From positions 248,001 through 312,000 of the forward strand of contig NZ_JAMQON010000003.1 of the NCBI RefSeq assembly GCF_031624395.1: 64,000 nt of DNA. The letters run 5' to 3'. The notes beneath the pieces were generated by a model. It searched no databases. It had not been told where the DNA came from and saw only the letters and a list, made by a program, of their open reading frames with translations. The stretch comes from Halomicroarcula saliterrae (GTDB lineage: Archaea > Halobacteriota > Halobacteria > Halobacteriales > Haloarculaceae). Of the stretch, positions 31,375-39,741 are shown in pieces (the stretch's first letter is position 1; each line of letters opens with the position of its first letter). A program made the translations under genes and the position numbers.

Positions 31375-31766
31375 CCATCCATCTCCGTCGATAACTTTGC
31401 AAAAGTTTGAACCAGTATAATATTTAGGCCAGTTAGAATTACCAAAACTGCACCGGAATCACAATCCTCAGTCAGAAAACCAACTAAATCTGGGTCGGCC
31501 AGTACCTTACACCGGTCTTGTACTTGTGACCCGGCAGTGTAAACGCCGTTGAGGATAGCGGTCTGCTTCGCTATCGTTAAGCGATTTCACGCAACTGTTC
31601 AAGAATCCGATTATCAAGCCGTCGTTGCCAGCGGGCCGTCTTTCGTATCGTCATAGTAGATGGCTACACGTCGTTCGCTTCAGCTCCGCTCGTCGCGGGG
31701 GCTGACAGCCCACTATGCAGAAGCCTTTCTTGAGCTTGATTCTGCATGCCGACAGGACCCGTGCCC
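31375..31766. other. Decayed accessory sequence between orphan gene and HemAT
   Basis: No intact gene is present. The region holds the orphan-gene promoter, a frameshifted repressor relic (31465-31654) and a perfect 8-bp inverted repeat, ATGCAGAA (31715-31722) with TTCTGCAT (31740-31747), close to the HemAT stop. Composition changes from A+T-rich to normal near 31600. Confidence 0.4.
31465..31654 (-). pseudogene. Frameshifted PhiH1-repressor-like winged-helix relic
   Basis: From ATG 31654 the frame reads MTIRKTARWQRRLDNRILEQ then LREIA and stops at 31577. In the shifted frame the sequence resumes as TIAKQTAILNGVYTAGSQVQ and DRCKVLADPDLVGFL. Joined, these match the haloarchaeal PhiH1-repressor pattern: a W-x-D-x-RILE-like first helix, then the RCxxLA-x-x-LL recognition-helix region. 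A +1 frameshift near 31580 would restore it. Such proteins repress halovirus lysogeny genes, so this is probably debris of a virus or plasmid. Confidence 0.5.
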
Positions 31767-33314
31767 TCACTCGGTCAGCCGGTCGACGGTCTGGGACACT
31801 TCCTCTACCGTGGCGGCCTGTTCCTCGTTGGCGGCGGCGATCTGCTCGGCTTCGGCGGCGACGGTGTCCGCCTGGGCGACGAGTTCGTCGAGCATACTGG
31901 CGACCTCTTCGGTGCTTGCGGCCTGTTCGTCGGTGGCGTCGGAGACCTCCCGGATGCCCTGTGCGGTCTCCTGGACGGCCTCGGTGATGTCGTCGAGCAG
32001 CTCCATCGCTTCGGAGACGCGCTCGATGCCGGACTCGATCCGTTCGGTCGTCTCGTCGAGGCTCTCGACGGTGTCCTCGGTGTCGGCCTCGATGGCGTGG
32101 ACGAGCGTCTCGATCTCCTGAGCGCGCTCCTGTGAGTCGCCGGCCAGCGACTTCACCTCGTCGGCGACGACTGCGAATCCGGACCCGGCCTCGCCCGCGC
32201 GGGCGGCCTCGATGGAGGCGTTCAGCGCGAGGATGTTGGTCTGTTCGGCGATGTCGTTGATGACCTCGACGACGGCGTCGATCTCGCCGACGCGGTCCTG
32301 CAGTTCGTCCACGTCGGTCGAGACCTCGTCGACGGCCTCGCCCACGTCGTCCATGACGCCCATCGCGTCGTCGGCGGCCGACTGGCCGTCTTCGGCGAGC
32401 CGGCGGGCGCGCTGGCTGTTGCTTTCGACCTCGTTCGCGCTGGCGGCGACCTCCTCGACAGTGGCGCTCATGTTGGAGACCTCGCCGGCGATGGACTGTA
32501 TCCGCTCGGACTGCTCGGTCGTCAGCTCGGAGATCTGCTGTGAGGACTGGGCCACGCCGTCAGCGGAGTCACGCAGCTCCGAAATCGGCGTTTCGAGGTC
32601 GTCTTCGACCTCGGCGGCGAGCCGTTCGCGGCGCTCGATTTCGGCCTGTAGCTTCTGGCTGTAGGAGTGGATGTACGTGTCCGCGACCACCTGCATGTCG
32701 AGGTTGATGATGCGCAGGACCGACGTGATGTCCTCGCGGAGGTCGGTGATCTCCTCGGTGACGATGTCGTCGACGGTCTCCTCGCTCGCCGCGGCGACAC
32801 CGCCGTCGGTCGCCGTCCCGTCGAGCGCCGCTTCGAGGCGCTCCGTGATGCGCTCGCTCGCCCGCTCGGTCAGCAACGGGAGGATGAGGTCGTAGTAGAC
32901 GCCGTACTGGCCGATGTACTGCTTCATCGGCATTTCGAGGATATCGTGGAGCTTGCCGATACGGGCGCGGTTCTGGAAGTACTCCTCGCCGTACTCGCCC
33001 TCGGCGAGCGTGACGAAGTACGCTCGCTGGGTGTCTTTCAGGGCGTCGACGGCTTTCGGCGACCGGCTGATGACCGCGACCGTCTCGTCGTACTGCGTGA
33101 GGTTCTCGTAGAACGCGTCGGCGACGGCGTCGGCGTTCTCCTCGAACAGCGGCTGGAGCGCTTCGAGCCGCTGTCTGTCGGCCGCGTCGAAGTCGAGGTA
33201 GTCTTTCCGCCACTCTATCTCGCTTCGGTCCAGCCCTATCTCCCGGACGAGCGCGTCGACGTCGACCTGGTCGTTCAACCCTCCTTGCCCGAATATCGCC
33301 GCGTAATCGCTCAT
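31767..33314 (-). CDS. hemAT: HemAT-type soluble aerotaxis transducer
   Basis: This 515-aa globin-coupled oxygen sensor signals to CheA/CheW. The N-terminal sensor globin (about 1-185) includes a helix LHDILEMPMKQYIGQYGVYYDL that supplies the proximal-side His region. There are no membrane helices. The C-terminal signalling domain (about 230-515) is a long coiled coil with the invariant chemoreceptor tip (QTNILALNASIEAARAGEAG then FAVVADEVKSLA). A TATA element, GATATAAATAAT (minus strand, 33331-33345), lies about 25 nt upstream of the ATG, a leaderless arrangement. It borders the accessory patch but is of normal composition. Confidence 0.9.
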   Translation of the reverse strand: MSDYAAIFGQGGLNDQVDVDALVREIGLDRSEIEWRKDYLDFDAADRQRLEALQPLFEENADAVADAFYENLTQYDETVAVISRSPKAVDALKDTQRAYFVTLAEGEYGEEYFQNRARIGKLHDILEMPMKQYIGQYGVYYDLILPLLTERASERITERLEAALDGTATDGGVAAASEETVDDIVTEEITDLREDITSVLRIINLDMQVVADTYIHSYSQKLQAEIERRERLAAEVEDDLETPISELRDSADGVAQSSQQISELTTEQSERIQSIAGEVSNMSATVEEVAASANEVESNSQRARRLAEDGQSAADDAMGVMDDVGEAVDEVSTDVDELQDRVGEIDAVVEVINDIAEQTNILALNASIEAARAGEAGSGFAVVADEVKSLAGDSQERAQEIETLVHAIEADTEDTVESLDETTERIESGIERVSEAMELLDDITEAVQETAQGIREVSDATDEQAASTEEVASMLDELVAQADTVAAEAEQIAAANEEQAATVEEVSQTVDRLTE

Positions 33315-33330
33315 ACGCGGACAGAGCTTG

Positions 33331-33345
33331 CTCTATTATTTATAT
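33331..33345 (-). promoter_or_regulatory. TATA element of hemAT
   Basis: GATATAAATAATAG on the minus strand, centred about 25 nt before the start codon, is a near-ideal haloarchaeal TATA box. Confidence 0.6.
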
Positions 33346-33515
33346 CTATATCGGCAATACTCACGATTGATAGCGGTCGGTGGCGCCCGACACTGGCGGC
33401 GGGTCGGCCGCCGTCCCGGCGCTGGCTCAGTCCAGCGCAGGGCAGTCTCGGCGTGGTATCCTGTGCCTTCTGGCAGGTCGCAAGCGTTTTGCCGGCGGCC
33501 ACTCTACCCGGAGGC

Positions 33516-33962
33516 ATGCCCGACTGTCCGCTCGCCGACGACTGCCCTAGTTTTACAGAACGCATCGAGGGGATGGGCTGTACGCACTACGGCGACCGCG
33601 GGGGTGCCGAGTGGTGTAACCACTACAACCAGCCGATTTCGGACCTGAAGAGCCAGCCCGTCAAGCCGGGTCAGGAGGTCGTCGTCGAGGTCGACGACAT
33701 CCACGAGAGCGGCGCCGGCGTCGGCCGGACCGAGGACGGGTTCATCGTGATGGTCGACGGCGTCCTGCCGCCGGCCAGGTCGAAAGTCCAGATTACCAAG
33801 GTCCGGTCGAACCACGCGCGAGCGGACGAACTCGAACGACTGGAACGCGACGAGGAGGACGCCGAGGACGCTGACGACGACGAGAGCGGCTACCAGGGCG
33901 ACGACGACGACGAGGAAGCGGACGAACGGCTCGGCAGCCGCGACAACTTCTGGGGCAGCTAG
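33516..33962 (+). CDS. TRAM-domain protein with N-terminal Cys cluster
   Basis: This 148-aa protein has an N-terminal region with six Cys (CPLADDCPSF, GCTHYGD, WCNHYN; about 4-37) that could bind zinc or a cluster. A TRAM domain follows (about 47-105, GQEVVVEVDDIHESGAGVGR then VQITKVRSNHARA). The acidic, disordered tail is Asp/Glu-rich. TRAM is a small RNA-binding beta barrel; stand-alone TRAM proteins of archaea act in RNA chaperoning. The start is ATG 33516. Confidence 0.85.
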   Translation: MPDCPLADDCPSFTERIEGMGCTHYGDRGGAEWCNHYNQPISDLKSQPVKPGQEVVVEVDDIHESGAGVGRTEDGFIVMVDGVLPPARSKVQITKVRSNHARADELERLERDEEDAEDADDDESGYQGDDDDEEADERLGSRDNFWGS

Positions 33963-34002
33963 GGCACCGAGTTTTTTGTCCGACTCGGCCGTCGAGTCGG
34001 CT

Positions 34003-34785
34003 ATGGATCTCGAACTTGCGGGCAACGCCGTTCTCTGTACCGCCGCGACCAGCGGACTGGGCCGAGCGAGCGCCGAGCGGTTCGCACGCGAAGGCGCCGA
34101 CGTGGCCGTCTGCGGCACGACGCAGTCTCACGTCGACGAGACGCGCGAGACGCTCGAAGCCGCCGGTGACGGCGACGTGCTGGCCGTCGAGGCCGACATC
34201 ACCGACCCTGACGAAGTCGAGGCGTTCGTCGAGGAGACCGTCGAACAGTTCGGTGGTCTCGACCACGTCGTCACCAGCTCCGGTGGGCCGGCGCCCGGCC
34301 CGTTCATGGAGACCACCGAGCGCGAGTGGTACACGGCCTACGACCTGCTCGTGATGAGCGTCGTCTGGACGACCCGCGCCGCGTACCCCTACCTCAAAGC
34401 CTCCGAGGCCGGCACCGTCGTCAACATCACCTCCCGGTCGGTCCGGGAGGTCATCGACGACCTCGTCCTCTCGAACGCGGTCCGGCGAGCGGTCATCGGT
34501 CTGATGAAGACGCAGGCACGCGAGTTCGCCCCGGAAGTGCGCGTCAACGCGGTGCTACCGGGCGCTCACGAGACGCCACGCATCGAGGAACTCGTCGAAG
34601 CCGCCGTCGAGCGCGGCGAGTACGACTCCTACGAGGCGGGGCTGGCGTCGTGGTCAGACGCGCCGCTGGGCCGCGTCGGCCAGCCCGAAGAGCTGGGTGA
34701 CGTGGTGGCGTATCTCTCGTCGGCCCGGTCGTCGTACGTCAACGGTATCGCGATGCCGGTGGATGGTGGGTCGATGCGGAGCTAG
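34003..34785 (+). CDS. SDR-family oxidoreductase with atypical active site
   Basis: This 260-aa short-chain dehydrogenase/reductase has the nucleotide-binding motif TAATSGLGRASA (12-23). It also has ADITDP (about 64), SSGGPAPG (about 89), NITSRSV (about 139) and a C-terminal YVNGIAMPVDGG. The usual catalytic Y-x3-K is replaced: the corresponding helix reads VLSNAVRRAVIGLMK, with Asn where Tyr and Arg where Lys are expected. A subgroup of FabG-like proteins shows this, and its members may have other chemistry or none. A T-rich AGTTTTTTG about 27 nt upstream supports ATG 34003. Confidence 0.87.
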   Translation: MDLELAGNAVLCTAATSGLGRASAERFAREGADVAVCGTTQSHVDETRETLEAAGDGDVLAVEADITDPDEVEAFVEETVEQFGGLDHVVTSSGGPAPGPFMETTEREWYTAYDLLVMSVVWTTRAAYPYLKASEAGTVVNITSRSVREVIDDLVLSNAVRRAVIGLMKTQAREFAPEVRVNAVLPGAHETPRIEELVEAAVERGEYDSYEAGLASWSDAPLGRVGQPEELGDVVAYLSSARSSYVNGIAMPVDGGSMRS

Positions 34786-34814
34786 CGAGGTTTCTCCCAT
34801 CGGTCGAAACCTCG

Positions 34815-35045
34815 TTACTCTGGCGGCTGGAACCTGTTTCTCGGGGACCCGCCACCCGTGGCCAGTTGCCACACCAGGAGCCCGAGCGAGCCGAGCGCGA
34901 CGGCGGCCGTGGCGATGTAGCCCACGCTGTCGACGGCGAACAGTTGCTCGGGAAAGAGCGCGGCCAGGACCAGCAGCCCGACCGCCGAGAAGCCGACCAG
35001 CAACGGCACGACCGTGAGCCAGAACTGCCGGAGAACACCGCTCAT
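34815..35045 (-). CDS. Small two-helix membrane protein
   Basis: This 76-aa protein begins MSGVLRQFWLTVVPLLVGFS. It has two transmembrane segments (about 8-29 and 40-62) and a short polar C-terminus. It is typical of the many small haloarchaeal membrane proteins without known function. The start ATG at 35045 gives a short, fully hydrophobic N-terminus. Confidence 0.68.
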   Translation of the reverse strand: MSGVLRQFWLTVVPLLVGFSAVGLLVLAALFPEQLFAVDSVGYIATAAVALGSLGLLVWQLATGGGSPRNRFQPPE

Positions 35046-35094
35046 AGCCCGCACATCGGGGCCGGTACTAATGACCGTTTCCCCCGATTGGCTG

Positions 35095-35382
35095 TCACCA
35101 CGTCTCGATACTGCCGGCGTCGATGTCCTCGATACAGCCCTGACAGTCGGGGTGGTCAGGGTCGAAACACTCCGGGCGGGCCCGCTCGTCCAGCGAGACG
35201 GCACGCCGTTCGGCGTGGCGGCGACAGACGATGCGCGCCCGGCCGTTCTCGTCGCGTGGCAGTCCGGCCATCGCGGCCCGCTTGCCGTCGCTGTAGGCGC
35301 GTTTGGCCTCGGAAAGCTGGCTCCCGACCGAGCGGATGGTCCCGCTGATAAAGCGCTCCAGTCGGTCGTCGTCGTCGCCCAT
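35095..35382 (-). CDS. Small Cys-containing cytosolic protein
   Basis: This 95-aa protein has an acidic N-terminus (MGDDDDRLERF), a basic helical middle (SEAKRAYSDGKRAAMAGLPR) and a C-terminal CRRH...CFDPDHPDCQGC arrangement (about 53-83) that could bind one metal ion. It is probably a conserved haloarchaeal protein (DUF7091-like by impression). No function can be inferred. The start is ATG 35382 rather than the upstream in-frame GTG/ATG. Confidence 0.7.
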   Translation of the reverse strand: MGDDDDRLERFISGTIRSVGSQLSEAKRAYSDGKRAAMAGLPRDENGRARIVCRRHAERRAVSLDERARPECFDPDHPDCQGCIEDIDAGSIETW

Positions 35383-35558
35383 ACCCAAGCTATCGGCCGC
35401 CACCAAATCAATCTTCTCGACGCTGTCGGGGGCCGACGCGCCATCCAGTTATCCGTCTCTGGGTTCCACTTTCACCCTGCCGTCCGAGCGTTTATATCCG
35501 AAGGCGACCAACGCTCAGGTGTCTCCCATCGAAAAACAGGCGGAGACAGTGAAAGCAC

Positions 35559-36500
35559 ATGACAGAGTCAGATTTGCGTACCCACGCTGAAGAGATACAC
35601 GAGCAGTTTTCCGACCAGCTCGACATCGACATCGACGACGTGTTCGAGCGTCTCGACACGCTGGTCAACGAGTACAAGGTGCCAGCGACCGAGGCCCGCC
35701 GGAGCGTCGTCAACACGTACCTGGACGAGGCCGGCATGGACCGCGACCAGCTCGGCGGCGGTGGCGGCGGCAACGAGCAGGTCGACGTCGCCGACGTCGA
35801 CGCCCCCGAGGAGTGGGTCGACGTTCGAGTCACCGTGGTCGAACTGTGGGAGCCCCGCGCCGACGCGGTCGCACAGGTCGGCTTGCTCGGCGACGAGACG
35901 GGCACCATCAAGTTCACCAAGTGGTCGAAGTCCGACCTGCCGGAGCTCGAAGAGGGGAAATCCTACGCCCTGACCAACGTCGTCACCGACGAGTACCAGG
36001 GCCGGTTCTCCGTGAAGCTCAATCGGACGACGACCATCGAGGAGCTGGACGAGGAGATCGAGGTCGGCGACGACAACGTCGAGGTCGAGGGCGCGCTGGT
36101 CGACATCCAGTCGGGCTCGGGCCTCATCAAGCGCTGTCCGGAAGAGGACTGCACCCGCGTCCTCCAGAACGGCCGCTGTAGCGAACACGGCGAGGTCGAA
36201 GGGGAGTTCGACCTCCGCATCAAGGGCGTGCTGGACGACGGCGAGGAGGTCACCGAGGTCATCTTCGACGAGGAGGCCACCGAGCAGCTCACCGGCATCA
36301 CCCTCGAGGAGGCAAAGGAGATGGCGATGGACGCGCTCGATACGACCGTCGTGGCCGACGAGATGCGCGCGGACATCCTCGGCCGGTACTACAGGGTCAC
36401 CGGCCCGACGTTCGGCCGCTACGTGCTGGCCGACGAACAGGAGCGACTGACCGGGACCGTGGATGCGGACGAACTGCTGATCAAAGCGAGGTCGATCTAA
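35559..36500 (+). CDS. rpa3: Single-stranded DNA-binding protein RPA3 (RPA41-like)
   Basis: This 313-aa replication protein A subunit protects ssDNA in replication and repair. An N-terminal helical region (1-65) and a Gly-rich hinge precede an OB fold (about 80-160, VRVTVVELWEP...GTIKFTKWSKSDLP). A second OB domain carries a zinc finger (CPEEDC, then GRCSEHGEVEG, about 190-212). A C-terminal helical domain follows. In Haloferax the equivalent of this size pairs with RPAP3. The TATA-like CGTTTATATCC at about 35490 lies upstream. The stop codon is directly followed by the ATG of the partner gene. Confidence 0.9.
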   Translation: MTESDLRTHAEEIHEQFSDQLDIDIDDVFERLDTLVNEYKVPATEARRSVVNTYLDEAGMDRDQLGGGGGGNEQVDVADVDAPEEWVDVRVTVVELWEPRADAVAQVGLLGDETGTIKFTKWSKSDLPELEEGKSYALTNVVTDEYQGRFSVKLNRTTTIEELDEEIEVGDDNVEVEGALVDIQSGSGLIKRCPEEDCTRVLQNGRCSEHGEVEGEFDLRIKGVLDDGEEVTEVIFDEEATEQLTGITLEEAKEMAMDALDTTVVADEMRADILGRYYRVTGPTFGRYVLADEQERLTGTVDADELLIKARSI

Positions 36501-37109
36501 ATGGCGAGCACACCAACCCGCGAAGTCGCCCGACGCGTCTTCGCCCGCGAGTTCAACGACGCGAGCTACACGTTCAAGGAATCCGACGACGACCGAGCGC
36601 CGGTGTACGTCCTGTTGCCGACGGGTCAGCGCGCGAACCGTGTGTTCCTGGTCGGCACCCTCACGGAGACCGAGGACGTCGGCGAGGACAGTGAGTACTG
36701 GCAGGGACGGGTCGTCGACCCGAACGGCGACACGTTCTTCATGTACGCCGGGCAGTACCAGCCCGACGCGGCCTCGATGCTGCGCGAGCTGGAGCCGCCG
36801 GCCTACGTGGCGGTCGTGGGCAAACCCCGGACCTACGAGACCGACGAGGGCGACGTTAACGTCTCCGTCCGCCCCGAGTCCATCTCGCAGGTCGACGAAG
36901 CGACCCGCGACCGCTGGGTCGTCGAGGCGGCCGAGCGGACGCTCGACCGCATCCGCCGCTTTACCGACGCCGACACCGAGGACCCGGACATCGACGAGTA
37001 CGTCGCGATGGCCCACGAGGAGTACGGCGACGACGTCGAGCCGTACCGGCAGTCCGTCGTCGGGGCCTTAGAGAGCATGGAAGAGCCGGCGGAAGCCAGC
37101 GCCGACTGA
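36501..37109 (+). CDS. rpap3: RPA-associated protein RPAP3
   Basis: This 202-aa partner of RPA3 belongs to the COG3390 family (RPA-associated protein). It starts at the base after the rpa3 stop, so the two are translationally coupled and probably form a complex. An OB-like fold spans about 20-130 (VYVLLPTGQRANRVFLVGTL, then YVAVVGKPRTYETD). An acidic C-terminal helical tail follows. The start is ATG 36501. A GC-rich hairpin about 30 nt after the stop may end the operon. Confidence 0.9.
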   Translation: MASTPTREVARRVFAREFNDASYTFKESDDDRAPVYVLLPTGQRANRVFLVGTLTETEDVGEDSEYWQGRVVDPNGDTFFMYAGQYQPDAASMLRELEPPAYVAVVGKPRTYETDEGDVNVSVRPESISQVDEATRDRWVVEAAERTLDRIRRFTDADTEDPDIDEYVAMAHEEYGDDVEPYRQSVVGALESMEEPAEASAD

Positions 37110-37137
37110 GAGGGGTTGTCGTAGCGGTTTACGGGTA

Positions 37138-37160
37138 GGCACCGACCCTGGGTCGGCGCC
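37138..37160 (+). terminator. Hairpin after the rpa3-rpap3 operon
   Basis: GGCACCGACC-CTG-GGTCGGCGCC forms a 10-bp stem with one mismatch and a 3-nt loop, 29 nt after the rpap3 stop. It lacks a T tract, so a terminator role is only suggested. Confidence 0.3.
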
Positions 37161-37197
37161 ATCCGGACGACCTACGACGGCTCGCCGCCGTCGATTT

Positions 37198-37614
37198 TCA
37201 CGTCTCAAGGAGTTCGACCAGCGTGCCGTCGGGGTCCCGGACGAACAGGATACGCGTTCCGCTCTCGGTCGTCTGTGGCTCGGCGACGGTCTCGACGCCG
37301 TTCGGGAGCGACTCGTACACCGAATCGAGGTCCGCGACTTCCAGCCCCAGATGCGTCGCTCCGGGCTGATTGAGTCGGCCCTCGGAGCGGCTGTCCCCCT
37401 CGGGCGTGTACTCGACGAGTTCGATCCGGGCGTCGCCGGCGTCCATGTGGACGAACTCGGCGCTGGCCCCGTCGATACCGACGCCGGTCTCGAAGCCGTC
37501 GCCGCCGACGGAGAACTCGCTCAGCACGTCGAGCCCGAGGGTGTCGCGGTAGAAGGCGACGGCGCGGTCGAGATTGCTGACGGTGACGGCGAAGTGATGT
37601 GCGGTGGGGTCCAT
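37198..37614 (-). CDS. VOC (glyoxalase/bleomycin-resistance) family protein
   Basis: This 138-aa single-chain vicinal-oxygen-chelate protein has two beta-alpha-beta3 modules. Module 1 begins HHFAVTVSNLDRAVAFYRDTL (metal His about 7) with Glu in IELVEYT (about 67). Module 2 has THLGLEVADLDS (His about 87) and ends GTLVELLE (Glu about 134). All four metal ligands are present, so a methylmalonyl-CoA epimerase or lactoylglutathione lyase-like activity is possible, but the substrate is not evident. It is a single gene. Confidence 0.85.
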   Translation of the reverse strand: MDPTAHHFAVTVSNLDRAVAFYRDTLGLDVLSEFSVGGDGFETGVGIDGASAEFVHMDAGDARIELVEYTPEGDSRSEGRLNQPGATHLGLEVADLDSVYESLPNGVETVAEPQTTESGTRILFVRDPDGTLVELLET

Positions 37615-37725
37615 ACCCGTCGCGTCATGGCCCGGGGATAAACCGTTTCGTGTGTGCTCACTCGCCGTGGCATGCGAGCGTCTGACAAATGATTAAATAT
37701 GAGGAGTAACGAGTAAGAACCAACC

Positions 37726-38163
37726 ATGGGGAACAAAAACAAGACTATCTCCTTCCGGGTCAGCGAGGACAAGTTCGAGACGCTTCGCGAGATCGCGGAG
37801 GAGCGCGACATCTCCCTCTCTGCGGTCTTTCGCGACTACGTCGACACGCTCGTCGCCCACGACGGGCAGGTGACGGTCGCGCCGGACCACGAACTGGAGG
37901 CCGCGACGGCAGAGGAGAGCAGCGCCGAGAGCTTCCCGCCGAAAGTCGAGGTGCCAAAGAGCTTCGTCCGCGAGCACGAGCGGCTGGAACTGGAGGCAGA
38001 ACACCTCCGCGAGCAGCTAGAGGAGCACAAACGCTACGTGACGAAGCTGCGAACCCAGCTGGACGAGATGGACCAGGACGAGGTCATCCACCTCGAAGAT
38101 CTGGACGAAGGCGAGGACGAAGACGCGTCCTACCGCATCGGGAGCTTCGACGACGAGTTCTGA
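37726..38163 (+). CDS. Ribbon-helix-helix protein with coiled-coil tail
   Basis: This 145-aa protein has an N-terminal RHH DNA-binding fold (about 5-45, KTISFRVSEDKFETLREIAE...ISLSAVFRDYVDTL). A long charged coiled coil spans about 80-125 (REHERLELEAEHLREQLEEH), and the tail is acidic. It is probably a dimeric transcriptional regulator or chromatin-associated protein, conserved in haloarchaea. The promoter GATTAAATATGAGG (37690-37703) lies about 30 nt before the ATG. No target operator is obvious. Confidence 0.8.
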   Translation: MGNKNKTISFRVSEDKFETLREIAEERDISLSAVFRDYVDTLVAHDGQVTVAPDHELEAATAEESSAESFPPKVEVPKSFVREHERLELEAEHLREQLEEHKRYVTKLRTQLDEMDQDEVIHLEDLDEGEDEDASYRIGSFDDEF

Positions 38164-38174
38164 CCCGGCGCTCG

Positions 38175-38837
38175 CTACCGTGACCCGACCGTGGCGCTGA
38201 CGAGTTTCGCCTCCCCTTTTCTGAGGTGTTCGGCGGCCGTACTGGGCGCACAGTCCAGCGCCGCGGCCACGTCTTCCTGACTCGCCTCCCGCGGGACGTC
38301 GTAGTAGCCCAGTTCGAGGCCGGCGGTCAGGGCAGCCTGCTGGCGGTCGCTGAGATAGCTCTCGGTCACCTGCGGGAGCCCAGTCAGGCCGCTGACCGAC
38401 CGGACGGTGATTTCGATGGGGTCCGGCATCTGCTCTATGGCCCGCTGTAACACCTCGGCCGGTCCGAACGCGGATATCGACACGTCGCCGTTCTCGTGGT
38501 ACACCATCGGTGGGACGACGACGAGCCCGCTGTAGCTGGCGGGCTCGAACATGGCTCGCGAGGCCGGCGTCAGCTCGTCGAAGATGTACGCGTAGAACGC
38601 GTCGTCGCCGGCCGGCTCCAGTTCGCACTCGATGACCTCGTCGATGTCGGTCGCAGCCGCTTCGTAAGCCTCGATATCGCCGACGATGTAGTGGAGGATG
38701 CCGAGCGTGTCGCCCGCCCAGTTCCACTGCAGCGCCGTCGCCCGCTCGACGAACGGGGCGTTCGCGAGCACGTCGTACATCGGATGAATATCCGACTCGC
38801 GGCCGTTGGCGGTCAGCTCCAGCCGGACGTGTTTCAT
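38175..38837 (-). CDS. HTH-10 (Bat-type) transcriptional regulator
   Basis: This 220-aa regulator of the haloarchaeal bacterio-opsin-activator family has an N-terminal sensor-like beta domain (about 1-155). The C-terminal HTH-10 domain (about 160-215) starts LSDRQQAALTAGLELGYYDV, then EASQEDVAAALDCAPSTAAE and HLRKGEAKL. The ligand is unknown. A TATA-like ATTTAAATTATT about 27 nt upstream indicates a leaderless start. It lies left of the surface-protein cluster; a paralogue of the same length and orientation lies on its right side (56725-57387). Confidence 0.88.
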   Translation of the reverse strand: MKHVRLELTANGRESDIHPMYDVLANAPFVERATALQWNWAGDTLGILHYIVGDIEAYEAAATDIDEVIECELEPAGDDAFYAYIFDELTPASRAMFEPASYSGLVVVPPMVYHENGDVSISAFGPAEVLQRAIEQMPDPIEITVRSVSGLTGLPQVTESYLSDRQQAALTAGLELGYYDVPREASQEDVAAALDCAPSTAAEHLRKGEAKLVSATVGSR

Positions 38838-38922
38838 AGCTGGCCGTTTTTTCCAGAATAATTTAAATCACCCGTGTAGTTGCGGCAGGAACGACTCCTG
38901 ATAGCCGGTCGTAGGTCGACGC

Positions 38923-39741
38923 ATGCGAACACTGGTGACAGGCGCGACGGGGACGCTCGGCGAGGCACTGCTTTCGCGACTGCAGTCGGCCGGCCACGAC
39001 GTTCGGGCGGCCAGTCGCTCGCCGCCGGCGGGTGACGGGGACTGCGAGTGGGTCGAACTGGACCTCACGAGCGGCGACGGGGTCGCCGCCGCTGTGGAGG
39101 ATGTCGACACCGTCGTCCACGCCGCGACGGCGCCGACGGGCGACACCGAGGCGGTCGACGTCGCGGGAACCGAGCGGCTGCTCGACGCGGCGGCCGACGT
39201 CGGGGTCTCGAACTTCGTCTACCCCTCTATCGTCGGCGTCGACGATATCCCGTACTCGTACTACGACCACAAGCTGGCGGCCGAACGGGCTGTCGAGGCT
39301 AGCGACGTGCCCGGCACTATCCTCCGGGCGACGCAGTTCCACGAGTTCCTCGCCGACATCGCCGGGACGCTCTCGAAGCTCCCGGTGTGGCCGCTGCCGA
39401 CGGCGATGCGGTTACAGCCGGTCGCGGCCGGCGAGGTGGCCGACGTGCTCGTCGACCACGCTGTCGCCGAGCCCCGCGGCCGGATGCCGCCGGTAACGGG
39501 ACCCGAGATTCACACCGTCGGCGACCTCGCTCGCAGCTACCGGACGGCGAGGGGACTCCGACGCCCCGTCGTCCGGCTGCCGATACCCACCGCGACCGTC
39601 CGCGCGTTCCGGGACGGGCGAGCGACTCGGCCGGACCGGGCGGTCGGGACGGTGACGTGGACCGAGTGGCTCCGGAACGAAGTTGCCGACCAGTCCGACG
39701 TGTCGGACGCCGAGACGGGACCGCGAGCCGACACTATCTGA
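38923..39741 (+). CDS. NmrA/atypical SDR NAD(P)-binding protein
   Basis: This 272-aa protein has an N-terminal Rossmann motif, TGATGTLGEALL (6-17), and the atypical-SDR signature VHAATAPTGD (about 66). YPSIVGVDDIPYSYYDHKLAAE contains Y-x3-K (YYDHK, about 113-117). It is probably an NAD(P)H-dependent sugar-nucleotide epimerase-like or complex I assembly (NDUFA9-like) protein. It is transcribed divergently from the HTH-10 gene, with about 85 bp between starts, which could make it a target. It ends by overlapping a convergent gene by 8 nt. Confidence 0.83.
   Translation: MRTLVTGATGTLGEALLSRLQSAGHDVRAASRSPPAGDGDCEWVELDLTSGDGVAAAVEDVDTVVHAATAPTGDTEAVDVAGTERLLDAAADVGVSNFVYPSIVGVDDIPYSYYDHKLAAERAVEASDVPGTILRATQFHEFLADIAGTLSKLPVWPLPTAMRLQPVAAGEVADVLVDHAVAEPRGRMPPVTGPEIHTVGDLARSYRTARGLRRPVVRLPIPTATVRAFRDGRATRPDRAVGTVTWTEWLRNEVADQSDVSDAETGPRADTI

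Noticed and set aside
31640-31750. IS200/IS605 right-end remnant
   Set aside because: The hairpin ATGCAGAA/TTCTGCAT looks suggestive, but no TnpB or TnpA coding trace is visible and I cannot match the end.
31759-31766. CCGTGCCC before hemAT as the far attachment site of the tRNA element
   Set aside because: Only eight bases match the tRNA end, which is easily expected by chance in this composition.
33328-33648. Plus-strand ORFs before the TRAM gene
   Set aside because: Overlapping frames have no homology features. The Cys-rich start at 33516 fits a real protein.
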